Positions 51,776-60,082 of a DNA stretch of 64,000 bases are shown here, in pieces. The notes below the pieces were generated by a model, which ran no database searches, was not told the DNA's origin, and saw only the letters and a program-made list of their open reading frames with translations. Numbering within the stretch: the stretch's first letter is position 1; each line of letters starts with the position of its first letter. The position numbers and the translations under genes are program-made. Source of the DNA: JAPOUP01 sp965203605 (lineage in GTDB: Bacteria; Pseudomonadota; Alphaproteobacteria; Rhodobacterales; Rhodobacteraceae); contig OZ241902.1 of the NCBI GenBank assembly GCA_965203605.1, positions 1,240,001 through 1,304,000 on the forward strand. The letters run 5' to 3'.

Positions 51776-52311
51776 ATTTGATGGTCCTCTACTTTGGCTG
51801 TTTCCTCCAGTTGCTCATCCAGCATGCCGGGTATCCCGTTCGCGCCTTCCTTCAACCAGACAAAATAGGTCTGGGAGAGACGTACCAACATCAGCGCATA
51901 GCCGATCATCAAGATCGACTGTGGATAGAACTGGTCGATACCCAGGCTTGGACTGACAGAGGTAAATTTCCAGAGAACCGTCAGATAGTCCCAGGCAACC
52001 CTCAACATAAACAGGCAGAATAGCGCCCAAAGCACATCGGCCAGAAACACGATCCAGCGCCCTGACCGTTCGGGCAGCGACTTGACCACCACGACTATGC
52101 GGATATGGAATCTTTCCCGAACGCAAAGAGCGGCACCGAGATATACTGCCCAAACCATGCTGATGGCCGCGACTTCCTCGGTCCAATGCAATGCGACCTG
52201 AAATACGTATCTCGCGATGACCTGGCAGAACACGCTTACTGCGATCACAGCCAGGCAGACACAGCAGAGAAGTTCCTCAAAGTGACGTTCCAGCCATCGC
52301 AGCCTTGCCAT
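51772..52311 (-). CDS. dctQ: TRAP transporter small permease (DctQ)
   Basis: A 179-residue protein with four membrane segments (about residues 10-30, 45-65, 90-110, 130-150). The family core is CQVIARYVFQVALHWTEEVA followed by VYLGAALCVRERFHIRI. ATG 52309-52311 (MARLRWLERHFEEL) is the likely start. It forms the Q/M permease unit with dctM. The C-terminal ~25 residues are hydrophilic. Confidence 0.88.
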   Translation of the reverse strand: MARLRWLERHFEELLCCVCLAVIAVSVFCQVIARYVFQVALHWTEEVAAISMVWAVYLGAALCVRERFHIRIVVVVKSLPERSGRWIVFLADVLWALFCLFMLRVAWDYLTVLWKFTSVSPSLGIDQFYPQSILMIGYALMLVRLSQTYFVWLKEGANGIPGMLDEQLEETAKVEDHQI

Positions 52312-52404
52312 GCAGGCGCTCCAATTCGTACGGACTGAATGGTGGCGCGCATGGCGGAGACCGATTTCCCCGCCACGCGTCATCTGTCAGGGAGTCAATG
52401 GGAC

Positions 52405-53403
52405 TTACCGGGCGGCCTCGCGGATTCGGTTGACCAGATCCACGAACTCCTCGCCACGCTTTTCAGCGAAGTCCTGCTGAACCCTTTGGGCGGCCTTGAT
52501 GAAGTCGGTCTTGTCTGGTCTGGTCATGGCCATTCCGCCCTCAGTGGCCAGCCAGTTGCGGACCTCTTCCGTCTCATTCAGCACCTGCTCCCGGAACTCG
52601 GCACCCGCGTCGGTTGCGGCAAGCAGGATCTGTGCACGCTGCTCATCGCTCAAACGCTTCATGAAGGCATCGGACGCAAAGAGCGGTGCCATAGCCACGA
52701 AGTGTTCAAGAATGACCAAATGTGGCTCGAATTCGTAGAACTTCATGTCGCGAATGAAGGAAGTGCCGTTATCACCCCCGTCAACAGTTCCCGTCTGCAG
52801 TGCTGTTGGAGTCTCCGACCATGCCAACGGAACCGGATTGGCGCCGAACGCTTCAAAGGTCGCCAACATGACCTCGTTCTTGGGTACCCGGATCTTCAAC
52901 CCTTCCATATCAGCCATCGCATTGATCGGGCGGACGGAATTGTAGAAGTCGCGGTAAAGTGCGGGACCGAAAGTGAGAAGGTGAACGCTTGTATCGGACT
53001 GGAGGCGCTCCTTCATGAGGTCGCCGACGGGTCCATCTACGACCCGCTCAAGATGGGAGGTATTCTGGAAAACGTAGGGAAGCACCGTCACATCCATCAG
53101 CGGCCAATGGGGGGAAACATTGTTGGCGGTGATAAAGAAGCCGTCCACGGTTCCGAGCTGCATCGCCTTGAAGGCTTCGTCCTCTGTGGAGATCTGGTTG
53201 CAGCAGCGAATTTTCACCTCGACGCTGCCGCCAGTATGTTCGGCGACTTTGTCCTCGAATATTCTCGCGAAGCGACCGTAGAGCGAATCCTCCGGTGCGC
53301 CGAAGCCGAGATTCATCGTTACATCCGCTGCGGTTGCCGTCATCCCTGACATCACCACAGCCAAAGCCGCGGCAGTGAGGGTTGGAAGTCCGATGATTTT
53401 CAT
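52405..53403 (-). CDS. dctP: TRAP transporter substrate-binding protein (DctP)
   Basis: A periplasmic DctP-type binding protein of 332 residues. MKIIGLPTLTAAALAVVMSG is a signal peptide. Then MNLGFGAPEDSLYGRFARIF, VKIRCCNQISTEDEAFKAMQ, LKIRVPKNEVMLATFEAFGA, and NPVPLAWSETPTALQTGTVD, the ligand-binding motif with the Glu-Thr-Pro-Thr set, all fit. The ATG at 53401-53403 has AGGAGA upstream. First gene of dctP-dctQ-dctM-aminoacylase. The ligand is unknown; the adjacent aminoacylase suggests an acylated or D-amino acid compound. Confidence 0.92.
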   Translation of the reverse strand: MKIIGLPTLTAAALAVVMSGMTATAADVTMNLGFGAPEDSLYGRFARIFEDKVAEHTGGSVEVKIRCCNQISTEDEAFKAMQLGTVDGFFITANNVSPHWPLMDVTVLPYVFQNTSHLERVVDGPVGDLMKERLQSDTSVHLLTFGPALYRDFYNSVRPINAMADMEGLKIRVPKNEVMLATFEAFGANPVPLAWSETPTALQTGTVDGGDNGTSFIRDMKFYEFEPHLVILEHFVAMAPLFASDAFMKRLSDEQRAQILLAATDAGAEFREQVLNETEEVRNWLATEGGMAMTRPDKTDFIKAAQRVQQDFAEKRGEEFVDLVNRIREAAR

Positions 53404-53848
53404 TCCACTTTCTCCTGACTGTGATCGTATCGGCCCGATAGTGCATTGTGGAAATTTGACATGCAAACTGTATTTTTCCTATATTTAACAAACTATTAAA
53501 ATGAAGAATGGGTTGTGCGATCCGTTTGGCAACGAGTTCCGACCACTACATGCTCCAGATCAGACGCCGCACGATGAACCATCCAGTCGTGCCAAAAGGT
53601 TCGGGATAGGAAGTTGGATGAAACGTTCCCTGTAATGACATTCATCGACTGATGCGGATCGGGTGGCACCGTTTGAGGCCGCAATGGAAACCTGGCTGTC
53701 GGAACTGCGCTGGATTCGGGAGCGTCGGACTGTGGACCTTTCGCCGCCGTATGTCCGGAGATATGGCGGACGTCATCGTTTTCCGGTGGCGTATGTGGCG
53801 TTACACCTCTAACCGTGGGCGGCACTTCACAACATTCGGCTGGACGGT
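53404..53848. other. Intergenic region upstream of dctP and the Rpn-type gene
   Basis: About 445 bases. An AT-rich segment (53461-53505) precedes dctP and probably contains its promoter. The rest shows reading frames without recognisable content and a ragged composition shift toward the GC-rich accessory gene that follows. Confidence 0.4.
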
Positions 53849-54874
53849 ATGACGAGGCTTCACAACAACCCCCACGACGCGCTGTTTCGCGTCCTGTTCG
53901 AGGATTCGGGCCGCGCCGACCCATTGATCCGGGAGCATCTGCCTCCGGAGGTCGCGGACCTGCTCGCGCCCGACTCCATGCGGCTCCTGCCGGGATCCTG
54001 GATTGACTCCGAACTCGTCAGCCATCAGGCCGACGTGCTGTACGAGGGCCGCCTACGCAACGGAGAGCCTGTGGCGATCTATGTGTTGCTGGAACACAAG
54101 TCCTGGGATGACAGGAACCTGCCGCTTCAGATCCTCAGGTACCAGTCGCGCATCTGGGAGAGCTACAGGAAAGGCGCCATCGGAGACGCGGAGGGGGCTT
54201 CGAGGGGGAGGCTGCCTTCCGTAATCCCGCTGGTGTTCTACCACGGCAGGAGCAGATGGACGCATCCGCTGTCGGTGGCGGGCATGATGGACGAAGGGAC
54301 GCCGGAGGCCGTCAGGCGCTACGCACCGGCTTCCGAGTGCGTTCTACGCGACCTCGGAGAATATGAGAGCGAGGAGCTCTCGAGGGACGTGGTGTCCTGG
54401 GCGGTGCTGGCGACGCTTGTCATGGCGCTCTCCGGCGAGGTTTCGGAAGAGCGGCTCCACAGGGTGCTCGCGGCGGTGCCGGAAGGCCATCCCTTGCTCA
54501 ATCCGCTCCTTCGCTATATTGTCATCACCACGGACATCAGACTGGACGCCCTGGACAGGATCGGTCGGGAAACGCGGCCGCGGGATTGGGAGAAGGCTAT
54601 GGGAACAATCGCAGAGGAATGGCGGAGTATGTACCTTGCCGAGGGCCGGGCGGAGGGCCGGGCGGAGGGCCGGGCGGAAACGCTTCTCCGGCTGCTGGCG
54701 GGTCGCTTCGGAAGTGTGCCGGCCAGCATGCGCTCGCGCGTCTTCGCGGCATCCGGGCGGGATATCGACATCTGGACGGACGCGCTGCTCGACGCCGACA
54801 GCATGGACCGGGTGTTCGCCGCCTCCTCGGGAGACCCATCCGGCCAGAACGGCGACACCCCGGATTCGCGCTAG
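53849..54874 (+). CDS. Rpn-family PD-(D/E)XK nuclease (recombination-promoting nuclease-like)
   Basis: 341 residues of the Rpn/Transposase_31 family, whose members are recombination-promoting DNA endonucleases in E. coli. The N-terminus HDALFRVLFEDSGRADPLIR, LVSHQADVLYEGRLRNGEPV (Asp), then IYVLLEHKSWDDRNLPLQIL (Glu-x-Lys) makes the nuclease core. VIPLVFYHGRSRW follows. Residues ~265-276 contain the repeat AEGRAEGRAEGRAE encoded by a 12-bp tandem repeat. It starts at ATG 53849. Compositionally GC-rich with no partner gene, so likely mobile. Function in this cell unknown. Confidence 0.85.
   Translation: MTRLHNNPHDALFRVLFEDSGRADPLIREHLPPEVADLLAPDSMRLLPGSWIDSELVSHQADVLYEGRLRNGEPVAIYVLLEHKSWDDRNLPLQILRYQSRIWESYRKGAIGDAEGASRGRLPSVIPLVFYHGRSRWTHPLSVAGMMDEGTPEAVRRYAPASECVLRDLGEYESEELSRDVVSWAVLATLVMALSGEVSEERLHRVLAAVPEGHPLLNPLLRYIVITTDIRLDALDRIGRETRPRDWEKAMGTIAEEWRSMYLAEGRAEGRAEGRAETLLRLLAGRFGSVPASMRSRVFAASGRDIDIWTDALLDADSMDRVFAASSGDPSGQNGDTPDSR
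54641..54676. repeat. Three tandem 12-bp repeats in the Rpn-type gene
   Basis: GAGGGCCGGGCG occurs three times in a row (followed by a partial unit), encoding Glu-Gly-Arg-Ala repeats. A change in repeat number keeps the frame and would lengthen or shorten this linker. Related genes often show the same kind of repeat in this place. Confidence 0.95.
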
Positions 54875-55629
54875 GTTCCGCACGTTCCGGACCGAATGAA
54901 GCCCCCACCCCGCCGCGATAGCACCATCTGGGCCTGATGCGCCAGTGGGCAGGGCCTCACCATAGAAAAAAGCAGATCCTTTAGATCGCAAGTCCGATAG
55001 CGATGACAAAGACCCACTTTGCCAGAACGGAACGAACGGGCATCCCGTTCGACCACCATTCGGCTGACGGCGTCCAGATCAATCTTCTGCAGCGCGCGCC
55101 AGACACCAAGCGTCTCCGTCAAACGACCCGCCCGTACGGCATTCGGAACCGACTTCACGGACGCCCGACGGAATCCAGACCCTCCAGAGCGCAGAACCCA
55201 TAACGCCGACCGCGCTGGTCCGGAAACCGACGCAGCGCGGCACAAATCTCCGTCCTTCACATTTCACAAGGAACGTCGAACTGTGGCCTTCGGGACCATG
55301 GGCGCGGTTTGTCGGTGTCTCGAGGGAGCGAATCTGCGCAGGCGTGGTTTAGCGGAAAATCCAGACACGACTTCTCCGGAAGTGTCAGCCGACCCAGGGG
55401 CCGATTGCCGAAACCAGGAGTCTGATAGCAGGAGCGACGTTGACCGGATATATACTCAATCACCAATGGCAGCGAAGTGGTGCGCGAGCAGCAGCAAATC
55501 GGAACCTTCATCGAAGTCGTCACTCCAGACTGAAGAAGCGGACGGCTACCGACACGCCTACTCACGAGGAGTCGCCCTGATGACGGAGCGGGTATGGTAT
55601 TGGTCGAGGTGATCGCGTAGATATCCCAT
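54875..55629. other. Long region without a recognisable gene
   Basis: About 750 bases between the Rpn-type gene and the Fur/Mur gene. Reading frames exist on both strands (for example minus 54871-55260 containing RAGRLTETLGVWRALQKIDL), with protein-like helical stretches, but I cannot identify a family and no frame is long and well started. It may contain a degraded gene. The promoter of the Fur/Mur gene should be near 55560-55625. Confidence 0.35.
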
Positions 55630-56049
55630 ATGAGCGAGTCAATCCTTCAGCGGTGCGAATCCAAGATGCTGCGAATGACCGATCAGCGACGAATCATCGC
55701 CGCCGTCCTTGACGAGTCCCATGACCACCCGGATGTCGAGGAACTCCATGATCGCGCCAGCGCAGCCGATCCGAGGATTTCAATCGCCACAGTCTACCGA
55801 ACGGTGAAGTTGTTCGAAGAGGCGGGAATACTCGAAAAACGCGAGTTCGGCGATGGTCGGGCGCGTTACGAAACCTCCGACCGCGACCACCATGACCACC
55901 TGATTGACCTTCAGTCAGGCGAGGTGATCGAGTTCGTTGATCCGGCGATCGAGGCTCTGCAGGAGCAGATCGCCAGGAAACTGGGCTATCGGCTCAAGGG
56001 CCATCGGCTTGAACTCTATGGGGTGCCGCTCAAGAACGGAATGGAATGA
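55630..56049 (+). CDS. Fur-family metalloregulator (Fur/Mur-type)
   Basis: A 139-residue winged-helix repressor. RMTDQRRIIAAVLDESHDHP, then DPRISIATVYRTVKLFEEAG (recognition helix region), the sensing His cluster DRDHHDHLIDLQSGEVIEFV, and a dimerisation tail HRLELYGVPL. The C-x-x-C that follows HHDHL in many Fur proteins is absent, as in the alphaproteobacterial Fur/Mur group that often senses Mn or Fe. Overlaps the transporter gene by 4 bases (ATGA), so this regulator and the transporter share a transcript. Target metal not determinable here. Confidence 0.85.
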   Translation: MSESILQRCESKMLRMTDQRRIIAAVLDESHDHPDVEELHDRASAADPRISIATVYRTVKLFEEAGILEKREFGDGRARYETSDRDHHDHLIDLQSGEVIEFVDPAIEALQEQIARKLGYRLKGHRLELYGVPLKNGME

Positions 56050-56948
56050 AGGCCCATCCCCCCCTGCGCGCCATCAGTTTGATGGTGGTTTCAATGGCGG
56101 CATTTGCCGCAACCGATATGTTCATGAAGTTCGCAACGCGAACCATACCTCCGATGGAGGTAATTCTTGTCACGTCCACAGGGGGAGCCATCTTTTTTGC
56201 CGCCTTGGTCCGCGTCTGTGGACAGCGGATATTCACTCCAATGATCCTATCTCGCGGCATCGTTCTGCGAAACATGGCTGAGGTTCTTGGATCATTCTGT
56301 ATGGTCACCGCACTCGCGCTGACGCCGCTCTCGCTGGTTGTGGCGATCAATCAGTCAACCCCATTGATTGCAACGGTTTGCGCCGCACTACTGCTTGGCG
56401 AACAGGTTGGCCCTGGCCGATGGCTTGCCATCGCTGTGGGGTTCTTTGGTGCCCTTCTGATCCTACGGCCGGAAAACGCCGCCTTGACAACCGGAGTATT
56501 GCTATCGATCGGCGCTGCGTTTGGTATGGCGGCGCGGGACACCTGCACGCGTCTGATACCAAAGGAAGCGACTACGGCACAGGTGTCCCTTTGGGGTCTA
56601 GGTGCGCTGATCCCCTTCAGCGCTGTCGTCCTTGCAGTTTCAGGCGAAGCGATCTTTCCCAACGGACGCGAGGCCATCTGGCTGATGGGCGCAACGATAT
56701 CGCTCATTCTGGCATATTATACGGTCACGGCCGCAGTCAGACATGCGGATGTCTCACTGGTCATTCCCTATCGTTACTTCCGCATCCTGTTCTCGATGAC
56801 AATCGCCGTTACCGTGCTTGGCGAACGCCCGGGAATCCTCACCTTTGTAGGCGCCGTGATCATTGTCGGATCGGGCCTGTTCGTATTGCGCAGTGAACGT
56901 CAGGAGACTCCGCACGACAATGCACTGCGACTGCATCTCCGCCCCTAG
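56046..56948 (+). CDS. DMT-superfamily (EamA-type) membrane transporter
   Basis: A 300-residue protein with about ten membrane segments in two EamA repeats. The first contains AFAATDMFMKFATRTIPPME and LALTPLSLVVAINQSTPLIA; the second has LILAYYTVTAAVRHADVSLV and IPYRYFRILFSMTIAVTVLGERPG. Proteins of this type export metabolites or toxic compounds. The start overlaps the stop of the Fur/Mur gene. A metal-related role is suggested only by the operon. Next is a sterol-desaturase-family gene. Confidence 0.85.
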   Translation: MKAHPPLRAISLMVVSMAAFAATDMFMKFATRTIPPMEVILVTSTGGAIFFAALVRVCGQRIFTPMILSRGIVLRNMAEVLGSFCMVTALALTPLSLVVAINQSTPLIATVCAALLLGEQVGPGRWLAIAVGFFGALLILRPENAALTTGVLLSIGAAFGMAARDTCTRLIPKEATTAQVSLWGLGALIPFSAVVLAVSGEAIFPNGREAIWLMGATISLILAYYTVTAAVRHADVSLVIPYRYFRILFSMTIAVTVLGERPGILTFVGAVIIVGSGLFVLRSERQETPHDNALRLHLRP

Positions 56949-56966
56949 AAGAATGGATGATCGAAC

Positions 56967-57809
56967 TTGGTTGAAGTGGCTCTGCAATACGAAGCAGGAC
57001 TCCGGGCTGCAGCTTTTCTGGCAATCCTTGCCCTAATGGCCATACTGGAATTCGTAAGCCCACGCAGGCGTCGCGAAATCCCTCGACTGATTCGTTGGAC
57101 AAACAATCTGGCGCTTGTTGCAGTTGATACGCTCTTGCTGAGGCTCGTCTTTCCTGTTGCCGCACTCGGCTTCGCCGCCTGGTGCCAGGCCCGCGGCTGG
57201 GGTATGTTCAATGTCTTCGAAATTCCCTTCTGGATAACGGTTGTCCTGTCGGTGCTCGCACTCGACCTCGTCATCTATCTTCAGCACGTGATGTTTCACG
57301 CGGTCCCGGCGCTGTGGCGTCTGCACCGGGTTCATCATGCCGATGTGGAATTTGATGTGACAACGGCACTGCGCTTCCATCCGGTCGAAGTCCTGTTGTC
57401 AATGGTCATCAAGGTCGCCACCGTTGCGGCTGTTGGCCCTCCTGCCATCGCAGTGCTCGCATTCGAAGTGCTTCTGAATGCCACGGCCATGTTCAATCAT
57501 TCCAATCTTCGAATTCCGCCTCGATTGGAGGCGGTTCTTCGAATTGTGTTTGTGACTCCTGACATGCACCGCGTGCACCATTCGGCGCTTGTACCTGAAA
57601 CGAACAGCAATTTCGGCTTCAATCTGACCTGGTGGGACTTCCTTCTCGGAACGTATGGATCACAACCCCGTGACGGCCATGAAGAAATGACCTTGGGGCT
57701 GACGGAATTCCGCGAACCGCGCGAGCTGTGGCTTGACAGGTTGCTGACCCAGCCGTTTCGGGGAACTACCAGCGGTTATACGATCAACAGGAAGCGGGAT
57801 ATCAGATAG
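56967..57809 (+). CDS. Sterol desaturase / fatty-acid hydroxylase family membrane protein
   Basis: A 280-residue integral membrane di-iron enzyme. The His clusters are present: LQHVMFHAVPALWRLHRVHH (His-x4-His and His-x-x-His-His), AMFNHSNLRI and TPDMHRVHHSALVPETNSNF. It could hydroxylate or desaturate a lipid; the substrate is not evident. The start is a TTG at 56967 with a poor Shine-Dalgarno; a GTG nine bases later is possible. It follows the DMT transporter gene by 18 bases and probably belongs to the same transcript. Confidence 0.85.
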   Translation: MVEVALQYEAGLRAAAFLAILALMAILEFVSPRRRREIPRLIRWTNNLALVAVDTLLLRLVFPVAALGFAAWCQARGWGMFNVFEIPFWITVVLSVLALDLVIYLQHVMFHAVPALWRLHRVHHADVEFDVTTALRFHPVEVLLSMVIKVATVAAVGPPAIAVLAFEVLLNATAMFNHSNLRIPPRLEAVLRIVFVTPDMHRVHHSALVPETNSNFGFNLTWWDFLLGTYGSQPRDGHEEMTLGLTEFREPRELWLDRLLTQPFRGTTSGYTINRKRDIR

Positions 57810-58178
57810 AGATTCAGGTAGGTGTGACGGCGGCGCAATGACATGCCCTTTCAGAAGCGATCGGGGAAGCCAATGCGTGTGAGCTGGCCGTCAGACCACC
57901 GGAACAACATCTTGCGGTGCCGTAGTCAAAGGGATAGACCTTTCGCGCAATTCTAGTTCGACATCAGGCGAGGGCGTAGGACGGTTCCGAGAACAACGGG
58001 ATCATAAACGGCTGCTTCCCACCTGCCGGATCTAGGGCGTTGCCTCTCACGCTTGGCTAACCGACATCCCAATCCGGGTCGACGCCGAACCGGCATGTCG
58101 GTCCAACGAGCCGATGCCGAGGTGGTGGCCTGGCAGGCCGTCACTTCATGTACCTGACAGTCTAGCGGATTGTCGAGT
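57810..58178. other. Spacer without a gene
   Basis: About 370 bases between convergent genes. I see no recognisable gene and no clear terminator. Confidence 0.35.
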
Positions 58179-58976
58179 TCAATCCACGTTACTGGCATCC
58201 TTGAACATTACCCTATGTCTACGGGCCTTGATCCAGTTCTCTAGCTCCGAGTCAGCCATCAAGTGATCTCTGTTGTAGGAATCCCAATGCAGGATCTCGT
58301 CCATTGACCGCCTCCATCGCTTGTAGGGGCGTGCGGCGGGTGGGCCAAAGAGGAAGATATCGAGAACGGAGATTTCATCCGGAATGCCTAGAAGCGGACG
58401 CATGGCCCGTTGAGCATCTTCCTGTCCGATGGCCGTCACCCACCAAACATTGTAGCCAAGCGCAGCGGCGGCGAGATGAGCCGACATGGTCGCGGCCGCG
58501 ACCGACTGCAGCAAAATGCGTTCCGCGTTCTCGTGATACATCCTATCCAGTTCAGATCCATCGTTCAGGACCGGAAATGCGTTGGTCCATCGCATGTCTG
58601 AACAGACAACAACAAAGCCCGGTGCTGTCGCGAGGCCGCGGTAGTCCGGTGTCGGAAACTTCATCTTTGCCTTCGCACGAAAGCGCTGCTCCGCTACAAA
58701 ATATCTGGCGATTTTCGCCTTCAGTTCAGCATCACGGACGACGATGAACTGCCAAGGCTGCGAATTCGCGCCTGAAGGGCCATGTCGGGCGGCCTCCATG
58801 ATCAAATCGTAATGGCGCTCCGGCACGACGTAGTCTGGATTGAATTTTCGGACAGTCGTGCGGTTGCGAATGACTGCCATCAACGCATTGTAGCGGCTCT
58901 CGTCACCAATCTCGGGAAGATCGACTTCGGCTTCTGCCTCGCGCAAGTCCGACGCGGGGAAATTCTCGGACTCCAT
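58179..58976 (-). CDS. Nitroreductase-family flavoprotein
   Basis: A 265-residue FMN-dependent oxidoreductase. Key stretches are RTTVRKFNPDYVVPERHYDL (FMN-binding arginines), AARHGPSGANSQPWQFIVVR (PSGANSQPW is the hallmark) and AAAALGYNVWWVTAIG, then LDIFLFGPPAARPYKRWRRS. The start ATG at 58974-58976 has GGAGG at a 7-base spacing. IS copy D begins only 40 bases upstream, so the native promoter may be lost. Substrate unknown. Confidence 0.85.
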   Translation of the reverse strand: MESENFPASDLREAEAEVDLPEIGDESRYNALMAVIRNRTTVRKFNPDYVVPERHYDLIMEAARHGPSGANSQPWQFIVVRDAELKAKIARYFVAEQRFRAKAKMKFPTPDYRGLATAPGFVVVCSDMRWTNAFPVLNDGSELDRMYHENAERILLQSVAAATMSAHLAAAALGYNVWWVTAIGQEDAQRAMRPLLGIPDEISVLDIFLFGPPAARPYKRWRRSMDEILHWDSYNRDHLMADSELENWIKARRHRVMFKDASNVD

Positions 58977-59134
58977 ATGGACCCTCCGGCCAAATGACTC
59001 GCGCTATCATGCTTGCCCCATTCCAGTTCGAAGTGCAACACCATTGGCGGTGGTGAGTGGTTTTTCGGGCGCATGATGTTGCGAATCGGCCAGAAAGCGG
59101 CGACAGTCCCCTTGTTGAGAAGAGGGAGACTGCC

Positions 59135-59857
59135 ATGCCCGAGGGCCAGCGCCACCTGACCCGGGACGAAAGATGCCGGATCGGCGCGCTGAAGGAAAGC
59201 GGGCTCTCCGACGGGGCGATCGCGGCCCGTCTGGGCCGTGACCGTTCGTCGGTCTGGCGGGAGCTGCGCCGGAACGGCGGGGATTCGGGCTACAGCCCCG
59301 GCTAGGTGCAGGGGAAAGCGGAGGTGCGCCGCAGCGGGGCGTCCAGGGCCCCCCGGAGGATGACGGCGGAGCGCTGGGCGAGCGTCGAGGGGTTTCTGGA
59401 GGAAGGCTGGAGCCCGGAGCAGATCGCGGGACGGCTTCGGTTGGCCGTGGCCAAATCCCTGGCCGGGTGGACATCTCCGAGCGGCCGGAGGAGGTGGAGA
59501 AAAAGGGGCGTGTGGACGACTGGGAGGCCGACACGATCAGTGGATCTCCTCCGGCCGTCCACCGTCCCCGTCCACACGATCACGGCGGACAACGGCAGGG
59601 AGTTCGCCGGCCACGCCGGGGTCGCCAAAGCGCTTCAGGCCGGGTTGTTCCTCCCCACCCCCCAGCACTCTTGGGAGCGCGGCCTGAACGGGCACACCAA
59701 CGGGCTGGTGCGGCAGTACATGCCGAAGGGGACGGACCTGCGGGCGGACAGCGACGATGACCTGAAAGCGGTGCAGGACCACCTGAACGCGCGACCGCGC
59801 CGGGCGCTGGGCTACCGGACGCCCGCCGAGGTGTTCCACCGGGTCCGCCCTCCCTGA
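59135..59857 (+). pseudogene. IS30-family transposase, stop codon and deletions (copy D)
   Basis: MPEGQRHLTRDERCRIGALK opens the frame; after GDSGYSPG a TAG replaces Glu (59303-59305). The frame continues ARPRRMTAERWASVEGFLEE-like, and after GRLRL there are deletions that remove the middle of the protein. TITADNGREFAGHAGVAKAL and GLVRQYMPKGTD remain. The third catalytic position is Gly here too (RGLNGHTNG). Not functional. Confidence 0.85.
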
Positions 59858-60011
59858 CGCGGCCCGCCCGCCTCCCGACGGCGCGGATGGCCGCGCCGGA
59901 AGGGGTGGACTGGATTACGCCGTCGCGTCCGTCCGGGCTCCGGTCGGGCTACGCCCTCCCTGCGCCCGGACGGACGCTCCCCTCCCCGGGGGCCGCGGAC
60001 CCCGCCTTTCA

Positions 60012-60054
60012 GCCATTCCCGCAGCGAAGGCGGAGCCCTCGCTGCGGGAATGGC
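60012..60054. repeat. Subterminal hairpin of IS copy D with a different sequence
   Basis: GCCATTCCCGCAGCGA at 60012-60027 pairs perfectly with TCGCTGCGGGAATGGC at 60039-60054 (11-base loop). It occupies the same place as the hairpins in copies B and C, but the inner part of the stem has changed on both arms in a compensating way. Confidence 0.92.
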
Positions 60055-60082
60055 CGGTGTTGTACTTCGGACTGGAAGTGGG

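Larger units (their letters stand above)
59016..60082 (+). mobile_element. IS30-type insertion sequence, copy D, internally deleted
   Basis: The left end CCCCATTCCAGTTCGAAGTG and right end GTGTTGTACTTCGGACTGGA plus AGTGGG each differ by one base from the intact copies. The element is about 300 bp shorter because of internal deletions. GCTTG and GAAGC flank it and do not match, so no target duplication survives. The non-coding tail keeps the hairpins but with a different sequence in the terminal one. Confidence 0.9.

Noticed and set aside
53496..53924. Minus-strand frame opposite the start of the Rpn-type gene
   Set aside because: It overlaps the clear nuclease gene and has no recognisable content.
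55019..55612. Plus-strand 197-codon frame before the Fur/Mur gene
   Set aside because: Composition is rich in Arg, Ser and Thr, typical of random frames in GC-rich DNA, and there is no family match.
58179..59041. Hybrid promoter from the IS end driving the nitroreductase
   Set aside because: The outward TTGCAC has no -10 at 16-18 bases, so a promoter cannot be claimed from sequence alone.
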